The notes beneath the pieces were generated by a model. It did not search any database. It was given only the letters and a program-made list of their open reading frames with translations, and was not told the DNA's origin. This document shows positions 51,885 to 59,932 of a DNA stretch of 64,000 nt, piece by piece. Each line of letters begins with the position of its first letter. Position 1 is the stretch's first letter. Source of the DNA: a bacterium (GTDB taxonomy: Bacteria > Auribacterota > UBA3054). The translations under genes were made by a program, and so were the position numbers. The stretch is taken from the NCBI GenBank assembly GCA_017557885.1, contig JAFYXV010000002.1:478088-542087 (forward strand). Direction: 5' to 3'.

Positions 51885-54458
51885 ATGTTTGAATCCGGTT
51901 TATCATACATAAAATCTGACTTCCATTTGCATACTCATAAAGACAAAGAGTTTATGTATTCTGGGGAACAGAATTCTTTTGTGGAAAATTATGTTTCTGG
52001 ACTTAAGAAGGAAGGTATAAATCTTGGTGTAATAACAAATCACAACAAGTTTGATAAAGATGAATACACAGCGATTCGCAAGGCTGCAAAAAAAGAGGAT
52101 ATTTTTATTCTTCCCGGCGTTGAACTTACTGTAAAAGAAGGATCTAACGGAGTCCATACGTTGATCGTATTTAATCCTGATGACTGGTTTTCGAATGGCG
52201 AAAATCATATTCAAACATTTTTGACGGCTGCTTTTGCAACCATTTCCAACCCGGAAAACCGAAATACAAAATGTATATATGATTTAAAAAACACTATAGA
52301 AGCACTTGAAGCGTATAACAGAGATTATTTTATTGTATTTGCCCATGTTGATCAGAATAGTGGATTATTCAGTGAATGTAGTGGAGGTCTGTTGGAATCA
52401 CTTTCAGGCATTGCGTCATTTAAAAAGCGTGTTTTGGGGCTTCAAAAAGCAACAACACAGAAGAACATAGAACAGTTTCGCAGAATTTTTGGTTATCTTC
52501 CTGCCTTAGTTGAGGGATCTGATCCAAAGTCCATTGAAGATATTGGAAAAGGTAGCAAGCATACTTATCTCAAAATCGGAGAATTTTCTTATTCGGCCGT
52601 TAAATTTGCCCTGCAGGACAGCAGTAACAGACTATTCAATGCCATGCCTAATATAAAACATGGGTATATAGAATCACTTGTTTTTCAAGGCGGTAAGTTT
52701 GATGGACAGAAAATCTTGTTTTCGCCTGAATTGAATACGTTAATCGGAATCAGAGGTAGTGGAAAATCAGCAGTAATAGAAGTAATTCGTTATATTCTTG
52801 GCCTAGACCCTCAGACAGATAATGAATATAAAGAATCTCTAGTAAAAAGCGTTCTTGGTTCTGGCGGAAAAGGTTCATTATCTGTTGTCGATAAACATGG
52901 TAAAAGATATATCATAAGTCGTATTTTAGGCGAGCGAACCAGTGTGGTAGACGAAGATAAAAATGATCTGAATATTACCCCATTAAGCATATTTGATGGG
53001 GTGCAATACTTCGGTCAAAAAGACCTTTCTAATAGTGCTGACCACGAAAATGGCCTTCTTGAAAAACTGGTAAGTAGAAAACTCGGTCAACAGGCAACGG
53101 TTGATAGCTGCATAGCTGAATTATGTGATGCTGTTGATCATCTTTTGGATGTCAATAAGATTCCTGGACAAATTGAAGAAGCAAATACTAGGAAGTCAGA
53201 AATTGAACACAAAATGTCCATTTTCAAAGATAAGGGAGTTGCAGAAAAGCTTAAAAAGCAGGCGGCATATATTACTGATCAGACCAAACTGGATTCGGTA
53301 AAAACAGAGGTTGCACACATAGTCAAGGCAATTAAAAGCGCTTATGACGGTCATAACGAGGCCTCTTCCAAATTATCAGAATACGAGAGTTCTTATAATA
53401 CCGAGTTGATTACCGAGGCAAAAAAAGTTTTAGCTCTTATAGATCAGCAACTTGAGGCCATAAGAAACGCTATTCAGCAGATGCAGATTCAGGAAAGGTT
53501 TTTTGAGGATATTATTGAAAAGCTTAATTCGGAAGTGACGGCATTAGCAGATGAATTTGCTGAAATAAAACGTGAGATAAAAGACGAAACCCTTGATGCG
53601 GATACGTTTGTACAACTGACCGCAAATACTGAGAAAGTTAAAGATAAACTTCAACAACTGACTGAAAAGTCCAAGAAAAAGTCGGCTATTGAAAATGTCT
53701 ACAAAAAAGCAGAACGTCAACGGAATGATATTCTTTTAAATTCATTCCAAGCTTATCAATTTGAGATAGAAAGAATAAATCAAATTCAAAGTGAACTCCA
53801 CATTGTTATAGAATCTAAAGGAGACAAGGAAGGCTTAAAAACCAGACTGAAGAGCGATTTTAGAGGAACGGGAATCAGCGATACAAAGTATCAGGCACTA
53901 AGCGATAATTTTACTGATTATGTTGACTTGATAGCGGATTGGATTTTAGCAGATGGATTGAAAATGAAAAGTGTTTTGACTGACAGTGAGTATAGTAAAT
54001 TGGAGGAAAAACTCAGAGAACAATATACCGAATTACTCAAATATCAGGTACAGAATAAAGTGGAAATATATTATCACAATAAACTTCTCAAACAACACTC
54101 TATTGGCCAACGCGCGTCGGCTCTAATACTTTTTATCCTAACACAGGATAATAATGATGTGATTTTTATAGACCAGCCGGAAGATGACCTGGATAATAAA
54201 GTGATTTATGACGAGGTGATTAGTGCAATAACTAAGAAAAAGCCCAATATTCAGTTTGTTTTTGCGACTCATAATGCGAATATTCCAGTGCTTGGTGATG
54301 CAGATAGAATACTTGTAGTAGATTACCAAGACACAAGGATAGATGTCTCTCAAGGAAATATAGATCTAGGCGACACACATAAACAGATTGTTGATATTAT
54401 GGAAGGTGGAAAAGATGCCTTTGAAAGAAGGCATCTTATCTACGAATCATGGAGGTAA
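51885..54458 (+). CDS. TrlF-like PHP phosphoesterase + SMC/RecN-type ATPase
   Basis: An 857-residue protein. An N-terminal PHP domain has the metal motif D12-x-H14-x-H16, 'ITNHNKFD', 'PGVELTV' and 'FAHVD'. An ABC/SMC-type ATPase follows: Walker A 'GIRGSGKS' at 288-295, a coiled-coil arm (about 395-690), signature S739-IGQR, Walker B 'VIFIDQPEDDLD' near 760-770 and an H-loop 'FATHN' near 793. This PHP-plus-ATPase order is that of TrlF-family proteins. An ATP-gated nuclease or phosphoesterase role in defence is inferred from the architecture and the adjacent restriction-modification and FRG genes. It is AT-rich, with AAGGAG upstream. Confidence 0.85.
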   Translation: MFESGLSYIKSDFHLHTHKDKEFMYSGEQNSFVENYVSGLKKEGINLGVITNHNKFDKDEYTAIRKAAKKEDIFILPGVELTVKEGSNGVHTLIVFNPDDWFSNGENHIQTFLTAAFATISNPENRNTKCIYDLKNTIEALEAYNRDYFIVFAHVDQNSGLFSECSGGLLESLSGIASFKKRVLGLQKATTQKNIEQFRRIFGYLPALVEGSDPKSIEDIGKGSKHTYLKIGEFSYSAVKFALQDSSNRLFNAMPNIKHGYIESLVFQGGKFDGQKILFSPELNTLIGIRGSGKSAVIEVIRYILGLDPQTDNEYKESLVKSVLGSGGKGSLSVVDKHGKRYIISRILGERTSVVDEDKNDLNITPLSIFDGVQYFGQKDLSNSADHENGLLEKLVSRKLGQQATVDSCIAELCDAVDHLLDVNKIPGQIEEANTRKSEIEHKMSIFKDKGVAEKLKKQAAYITDQTKLDSVKTEVAHIVKAIKSAYDGHNEASSKLSEYESSYNTELITEAKKVLALIDQQLEAIRNAIQQMQIQERFFEDIIEKLNSEVTALADEFAEIKREIKDETLDADTFVQLTANTEKVKDKLQQLTEKSKKKSAIENVYKKAERQRNDILLNSFQAYQFEIERINQIQSELHIVIESKGDKEGLKTRLKSDFRGTGISDTKYQALSDNFTDYVDLIADWILADGLKMKSVLTDSEYSKLEEKLREQYTELLKYQVQNKVEIYYHNKLLKQHSIGQRASALILFILTQDNNDVIFIDQPEDDLDNKVIYDEVISAITKKKPNIQFVFATHNANIPVLGDADRILVVDYQDTRIDVSQGNIDLGDTHKQIVDIMEGGKDAFERRHLIYESWR

Positions 54459-54564
54459 TACATCGGTTTGCCAACATTAAGCGATTACCATGTGTGTCAG
54501 TACTTGTTTTAAGTACTCATAAATTTTTCGTATTGATTGTTTAAAGTTAAAACTCTTCCTATTC

Positions 54565-54577
54565 AACTAGCGACTAG
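54565..54577 (+). repeat. right copy of AACTAGCGACTAG
   Basis: Identical to 51348-51360. It lies in the 173-base gap between the convergent TrlF-like and DUF262 genes. Confidence 0.6.
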
Positions 54578-54631
54578 TATTTTTGATTGTTACTATTATT
54601 TTTTTATGATTTTAGCAAATTAGCTTCTAAC

Positions 54632-56452
54632 CTAAAGTGATTCATAATACTTTCTGATTTTTTTGGCCATTAAAACTCGGCGTTCTTCTAAAAACTCTTT
54701 GTAATGAGTATGATCCATTTCAAAAACCTCTAATGGGACGCAATTGGTTTGCAAATTAGCAATTAATTGGTCGTAGTTTGTAATGGAGCCTATTTTTATT
54801 TCACCGGTTTCGCATTGTTTTTTTGCTTCAGAGAAGTAAACATGAGGTGCCAATTTTCCTATAGCTTTATTAATCTGTGTATCAAGGAAAGCATAATTGC
54901 CCTCTTGGTTGTACATTGATTTTTCATATCCATTTGATTTCAGATATTCTTTTGGAAAAATATGATGTACATCACCATTTTCAATAAGCTCTCTTACAAG
55001 AATATTATTAGATAACAATGATACGTCATTCATTGAAACTTGTGCAGCAAGAAAAACTAAATAAGTCGGATTAATAGTGGATGTGGCATCAAGATCTTGC
55101 ACAACTTTAGTATTCCAAAAATTATCAGAAATTTCTGCTGCCTCAATATCCTTGAGGGTTGATACGCCCCCTTTTTCACTAATCAAACGAATATCTTTTG
55201 CAAAAACAGATTCGGGAGAACCACTATAACGTCCAGTTAAAACAGAAAGGACATACCATTTTTGCACCAAACGCTTTACTTCACTAACAGGGACCTCGCC
55301 TGATTGTATTAAACGTAGATATAAGGTGTACGCAAAGTCTAGTGCCATCTTTGAATTCACTAATTTTTTTGAAACAAATCCGGCACTACGTATAGCAAGC
55401 ATGAACTGTTTGAAATTATACTCATTAAAAACATTTAAAACTCCTTTTTTTAATAGGCCGTATGTTTCAGATACGATTTCTTCCTTATATTCTCGAGTAT
55501 TAAAATCTCTACCAGAAAGCAAACTTACTAATTCGGAAAGTTTGGCTCTTGGAAACATATGCATGAATGCAACTCTGATAACATCATTATAATCTGGATC
55601 AAAGACATCTTCTGTTTCGTCTTTTAGCCAAGTTATTTTGTCAAAATATTCTGTGTTAGTAAATGCTTGATCTTCTTGTAAAATTGTTTCGTGGAAAGAA
55701 GGTATTTTAGATAAATGCGAATAGTAATCTATAGCCTTGCGTAGATTATTACCATCATACTTTTCATCAGAGGCGATTTTTGACATTACAAAATCGCCTT
55801 GACTTAACGAAGTTCCTTTAGAATTTATACGAATAAAGATATCTGTTACAACATCGATGCTCAACTTATCATCTAATTCTATAACTCCTATTGTACGATT
55901 TTCGATAGCTCTAAGTTTGGTTATTATTTTGTCTAGCTTATTTTTCTCCATTTCAGGATTGTTTTTGCAATATTCTTCAATAAAAGAATACACAGAGAAA
56001 TCGTTTTTAAATATTTCTGCTATGTCAGCAATCCAACGCTTGCTTCTAATGTGGCTTGAATCTTGAACCGCAAATATTTCACTATCTGGATCATTAGAAA
56101 AAGCTTCGAAAGGATTAAAAGCAATTTTGATCCTTTCTTTGGAATAGTTATTGTTTACTATAGGTATTCCAGAAATTGCTGTCATTAATGCAGTCACTCG
56201 CTGTTGACCGTCTATTAATATTTTTTTGCCAGAAGAAATCCCGCCGTTCCTAAGACGAATATCAGGATTCTTCCAAGTAATTAAGTACCCCGTTGGAAAA
56301 CCTTTATAAAGAGAATCCAATAAATCCCTAACTTGTGTCTTTCTCCACACAAATGGTCGTTGAATTTCTGGAACAGCAATATCTCCACCAGCTATATAAC
56401 CAAGAATAGTGCTAATTTGTGTTGATATTGTTCTATATTTTTCGATTTCCAT
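54632..56452 (-). CDS. DUF262 + HNH nuclease protein (GmrSD/SspE-like)
   Basis: A 606-residue protein. The N-terminal DUF262 (ParB/sulfiredoxin-like NTPase) has 'IQRPFVW' at 30-36 and 'DGQQRVTAL' at 81-89. A long helical middle is followed by a C-terminal HNH motif, with H496-H497 and N515/N519 in 'GNYAFLDTQINKAIG'. The same order is found in modification-sensing restriction proteins (GmrSD, SspE, BrxU). It is encoded 47 bases after the S subunit in the same direction, so it is probably co-expressed with the methylase and may restrict DNA according to modification state. The substrate is unknown. Confidence 0.88.
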   Translation of the reverse strand: MEIEKYRTISTQISTILGYIAGGDIAVPEIQRPFVWRKTQVRDLLDSLYKGFPTGYLITWKNPDIRLRNGGISSGKKILIDGQQRVTALMTAISGIPIVNNNYSKERIKIAFNPFEAFSNDPDSEIFAVQDSSHIRSKRWIADIAEIFKNDFSVYSFIEEYCKNNPEMEKNKLDKIITKLRAIENRTIGVIELDDKLSIDVVTDIFIRINSKGTSLSQGDFVMSKIASDEKYDGNNLRKAIDYYSHLSKIPSFHETILQEDQAFTNTEYFDKITWLKDETEDVFDPDYNDVIRVAFMHMFPRAKLSELVSLLSGRDFNTREYKEEIVSETYGLLKKGVLNVFNEYNFKQFMLAIRSAGFVSKKLVNSKMALDFAYTLYLRLIQSGEVPVSEVKRLVQKWYVLSVLTGRYSGSPESVFAKDIRLISEKGGVSTLKDIEAAEISDNFWNTKVVQDLDATSTINPTYLVFLAAQVSMNDVSLLSNNILVRELIENGDVHHIFPKEYLKSNGYEKSMYNQEGNYAFLDTQINKAIGKLAPHVYFSEAKKQCETGEIKIGSITNYDQLIANLQTNCVPLEVFEMDHTHYKEFLEERRVLMAKKIRKYYESL

Positions 56453-56499
56453 TATCTTTCATTACTCCTAAATGCTTTTATGATAAAAATACCCCACCT

Positions 56500-57642
56500 T
56501 TAGACTTTCGTTTTCTTATTATTTCTAACAATTACTTTTTTGATGTTAGAAATTTTTCTTTCCGCGTAAAGAACAATATCTTTAATTACAATTTTCTGAA
56601 CTGCAGAGATTAGTGTTTCCATTTTCTTATAGTCTGGTTTTCCGCGTTTCGTGAGCAAAGAAATATCAAGAGCATCTGCATCTTTAGCGTAGAAGTTGTG
56701 ACCATAATCGAATTTACCGGTATGAGCCGCTTTATGGCAAGCGGAAGTTACAAATATAGCAGCCTTTGTTGGAATTTTTTCCGTATGCACTACTGCAATG
56801 TGATCATCTCCTCCATATTTATAATTGCGATACTTGGCCGATCCAAACATATCAATAGTTGTTGTGTTCTTACTAAAAATTTCAACTTTATTGTCAATAA
56901 AAGCTGATACACCTTCCTCTGATTCTCCTGCTGTTACAAATGGTAAATCACCTGGAATGCGGTCTTCACTTTTTAGACGTTTCCCGCGTGTGGATTCACC
57001 ATACAAATCCTTTAGATTAAAAATGCCCCATCTATCACTCTTATAAGCAGCAATCGCTTGTTCCTCCTCTATGGACAATTTATAATTGTCCAAGCTACTC
57101 ACTTTCAAGTAAGCTTCTAATTCCGCAACCCTCTCGGCTTCTAATTCCGCAACCCTCTCGGCTTCTAATTCCGCAACATATTTGCTCATAAAATCAAAAT
57201 CTATTGTTCCATCTGTATTTATTGGAAGAAAGATGGATTGAGACTTGATTTTCTCCCAAGTACACATGGTATCATAACCAAACTCGTAGTGGATGAAATT
57301 AAGTGAACTTGCTATAAAGAGGCCAGTTTTATAAGATAGACTAAATTTAGGAATAAGTGAAAAAACTCTTGCATGTGTAACCATCTTGTATTCTTCATTA
57401 CGATAAAAGGCATTTCCAAACATATCAATGGTTATCGTGCCAGCAGGGAAAATCCTTGCTGAAATGTCTGTTTGTCCGAGAATTCCATAATTGGCCACTC
57501 CCGCTGTTATAACCGGTGTCCCTTTTCCGTTGATATGCCTTTTTTGTATGTCGAAGTTTCCACTACAACTATCAAATAGATTTTCAATTTTAAAATTGCC
57601 CCACTTAACAGCTTTTAACTTTCTGTTAAGTGAGGCCGTCAT
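56500..57642 (-). CDS. hsdS: restriction-modification specificity (S) subunit
   Basis: A 380-residue protein made of two target-recognition halves. Half 1 contains 'TITIDMFGNAFYRNEEYKMV' and half 2 'TTIDMFGSAKYRNYKYGG', showing that the halves are homologous. They are joined by a coiled-coil spacer with tandem VAELEAER units (about 155-178). It directs the methylase/nuclease to a bipartite DNA sequence. Its ATG overlaps the stop of the M gene (ATGA). The S subunit size fits BcgI-B-like proteins as well as type I S proteins. Confidence 0.9.
   Translation of the reverse strand: MTASLNRKLKAVKWGNFKIENLFDSCSGNFDIQKRHINGKGTPVITAGVANYGILGQTDISARIFPAGTITIDMFGNAFYRNEEYKMVTHARVFSLIPKFSLSYKTGLFIASSLNFIHYEFGYDTMCTWEKIKSQSIFLPINTDGTIDFDFMSKYVAELEAERVAELEAERVAELEAYLKVSSLDNYKLSIEEEQAIAAYKSDRWGIFNLKDLYGESTRGKRLKSEDRIPGDLPFVTAGESEEGVSAFIDNKVEIFSKNTTTIDMFGSAKYRNYKYGGDDHIAVVHTEKIPTKAAIFVTSACHKAAHTGKFDYGHNFYAKDADALDISLLTKRGKPDYKKMETLISAVQKIVIKDIVLYAERKISNIKKVIVRNNKKTKV
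57113..57177 (-). repeat. 24-bp tandem repeat in the S-subunit spacer
   Basis: Unit GCTTCTAATTCCGCAACC.. (24 bp) at 57113-57136 and 57137-57160, identical, and a partial third copy 57161-57177. It encodes VAELEAER repeats in frame, so gain or loss of a unit changes spacer length by eight residues. Confidence 0.9.
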
Positions 57643-59681
57643 TTTCCCAAGCGTTCATCTCCAACTTGCTGGTTCCTTAATAAGCGAGCAACTTCCCACG
57701 CGAGATAATCACCGACAGTTTTCTTTAAATCATCCAAAGTTGGTCTTATATCAACAGGTGCTGTTTGGTTCCAATCTGCCCCGTTTCCGGGATCTATGTG
57801 TCCTTCGTAATAATCTTTTTCTGAAAGAAAACACAATTTGCTTTTCCCAAATCGAACAAGATTAACTAGTTCATTATATCTATCTTTAGCATGGTCTATA
57901 TCTCTCAAATTAACACGTGCTTTTTTTCGATTCGTTCTTGAATAGCCGTCGTTAGAGAAATCGATAAATTTTACTATGTCGTCTTTTTGATGTGCCTCTC
58001 CAACTCGGAATACGTATACATATGTCTGCACACTTGACTTGCCTAGAAATAGATCTATAGGCATTTTTATACTAGCAATCAGCGTACTGTGTTTTAAAAT
58101 ACTTTTGTTATATTCTTTTGCTTTTCCACTACCGGCAGAATTTTGAATAATTATTGCAGCAAAGCCTTTATTCATCATAGAGAGGGCTTTTTCAACGAAT
58201 ATCATGCCATTCCCAGGAGCTGAATATGGAGGATTTAGGACAAAAGCATTTGCAGGGAATTTTCCTTTTCTCCCAAAACCATATTTACCGTCAAACTCTA
58301 TTAATGAGTCTTTGTTTATTATATTTGAGCTACCGTCTCCCATTAGTATCATGTTGAGGATAGCGAGCATGTAAACTTCTGAAAGGATTTCCAATCCCAA
58401 AATTTGATTTGCTTTTATTTCGGCGGACTTTACGGCCAACTTATCGGGTGATTTGATTTTTTCCTTGGCGTCTTTGAGCATTTCATTCATAGAAGCAACA
58501 AGAAGCCCAGCAGAACCGGTAGCAAAGTCCCACACATAAGAGTCCATATTGACTCTTGCCAAACGAGCAAGGAGCGTGGCTACATAGGACGGAGTCAGGA
58601 CAACATCATTAAGTTTGTCCTGAGAAAAACCAAGCCAGCTATACATTTCATTAAACAATTTACCGGTAAAATCTGTGCTAAGGCCAATTTTATAGTATAT
58701 TCCCAAATCGTCGATTATTTTTGTAAACACTCTTTTAAGCTGGCTTTCTCCATTTTTGGCCTTATTGATATTATCTGTAGTCAGAGTGTTTTGTAATGTT
58801 CTGAAAATCAAATCCTTTTTTTCCTTCGGCAATTTCTTTTCATTTAAAAATGCATTTATTTTGCGCAGAATAATATCTCCATCGCGATTGCCTTCTTCCT
58901 TGGAGGATTTTAAATCCGCTTTTTCAAGAGCTTCCACTTTCCCGGGAACTCCAAGTGTTGCAATAATTGAAGCGGCGACTAGATAAACACGATCACGCTC
59001 GCTCAACCCTTTTTCGTTTTGATAAATATCATTATTTATTTTAACAAGACTTGCTTTAATCTCCTGTTCGCGGGCTTCTCTAAGTTTCTCAATTTCTGAT
59101 TGCGTTAATTTTAATTGTTTAACTTTTTCTATGAATTTATCAAAACTGTTCTTTTTCAAAAAAGAAAAATCATCGTAATCATCTATTTTTTGGCCCATGC
59201 CGAAATTGCTTTTGGAGACATAATAAACTCCTATATCATATTTAAGATTCCCGATATCGTCCTTATAGCCGGTCATACCAATTGCTATGATTTCTGTATA
59301 ACTTGTATAATGAAGAATTGCGTTTGCATAATGAACAGCACCATTAACAGCATAAGAATTAATCGTTTTATAATCGGGTTGATTTTTGGCTGTTTTATTG
59401 GCAACTTTCCCGTCAGTATCAACTTTTACTAGCTTATCTTTGTATCCTTTATATTCAACAAGAACTGGATATTTACATAGGTTTTTATCCTGCAAAAGAA
59501 GTTTTGCATCTGGACGGTTTCCTCCCTCACCGCCGTTTTTAGACGCATAATCATTGAGGGCTCGATCTATTTCTGTGTTTAGTGATTCCTGCTCAAGCTT
59601 ATAATCTAGTTTATAAGTTTTAAGCCATCCATTGCCTAGCTGGGCAATTAATGGTTCTACAGATTGTACTTTTTTGACCAT
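57639..59681 (-). CDS. N6-adenine DNA methyltransferase with nuclease-like N-terminus (BcgI-like type IIB RM)
   Basis: A 680-residue protein. The N-terminal domain carries P57-D58 and E76-Y-K78 ('PVLVEYKG') with the spacing of a PD-(D/E)xK nuclease. A helical linker follows, then the HsdM-type methylase: motif I 'DFATGSAGLL' near 385 and catalytic NPPY near 481. No hsdR exists nearby, so cutting would rest on this chain, as in BcgI-like enzymes where one polypeptide carries R and M and a separate subunit carries S. GGGAG precedes the ATG. If the N-terminus is inactive, the pair would be a solitary methylase. Confidence 0.85.
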   Translation of the reverse strand: MVKKVQSVEPLIAQLGNGWLKTYKLDYKLEQESLNTEIDRALNDYASKNGGEGGNRPDAKLLLQDKNLCKYPVLVEYKGYKDKLVKVDTDGKVANKTAKNQPDYKTINSYAVNGAVHYANAILHYTSYTEIIAIGMTGYKDDIGNLKYDIGVYYVSKSNFGMGQKIDDYDDFSFLKKNSFDKFIEKVKQLKLTQSEIEKLREAREQEIKASLVKINNDIYQNEKGLSERDRVYLVAASIIATLGVPGKVEALEKADLKSSKEEGNRDGDIILRKINAFLNEKKLPKEKKDLIFRTLQNTLTTDNINKAKNGESQLKRVFTKIIDDLGIYYKIGLSTDFTGKLFNEMYSWLGFSQDKLNDVVLTPSYVATLLARLARVNMDSYVWDFATGSAGLLVASMNEMLKDAKEKIKSPDKLAVKSAEIKANQILGLEILSEVYMLAILNMILMGDGSSNIINKDSLIEFDGKYGFGRKGKFPANAFVLNPPYSAPGNGMIFVEKALSMMNKGFAAIIIQNSAGSGKAKEYNKSILKHSTLIASIKMPIDLFLGKSSVQTYVYVFRVGEAHQKDDIVKFIDFSNDGYSRTNRKKARVNLRDIDHAKDRYNELVNLVRFGKSKLCFLSEKDYYEGHIDPGNGADWNQTAPVDIRPTLDDLKKTVGDYLAWEVARLLRNQQVGDERLGK

Positions 59682-59885
59682 TGTACTCCCTCAATTTCGA
59701 TATTTGACAAAAAACATAAACTTGTTATTTGCCACGTTATCTTTGTTAATAATTGAGACAGCATTCTTAAAGAAAAACTGCACCAATATCTATCAATTTC
59801 AGTGTATTTTATCAAATTTAGGTTCATAATGGAACTGTATTTGGTGTCATAAAATCCCGACAATTAAAGGTGTTCTAGCAGCGAT

Positions 59886-59921
59886 GCTAGTAAAACCAAT
59901 GAACATTACTATCAAAATTTG
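59886..59921 (+). repeat. dispersed CTAG-repeat copy in the RM/FRG gap
   Basis: GCTAGTAAAACCAATGAACA.. resembles 61963-61998 (about three quarters identical by eye) and more weakly 62094-62130. It lies in the 251-base gap between the RM genes and the FRG gene, which otherwise shows only AT-rich sequence. Confidence 0.5.
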
Positions 59922-59932
59922 TTGAGTACTTA

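Noticed and set aside
57639..57642. Classical type I restriction system
   Set aside because: No hsdR in the window, and the M protein has an extra nuclease-like N-terminus; BcgI-like type IIB fits better, although a distant hsdR cannot be excluded.
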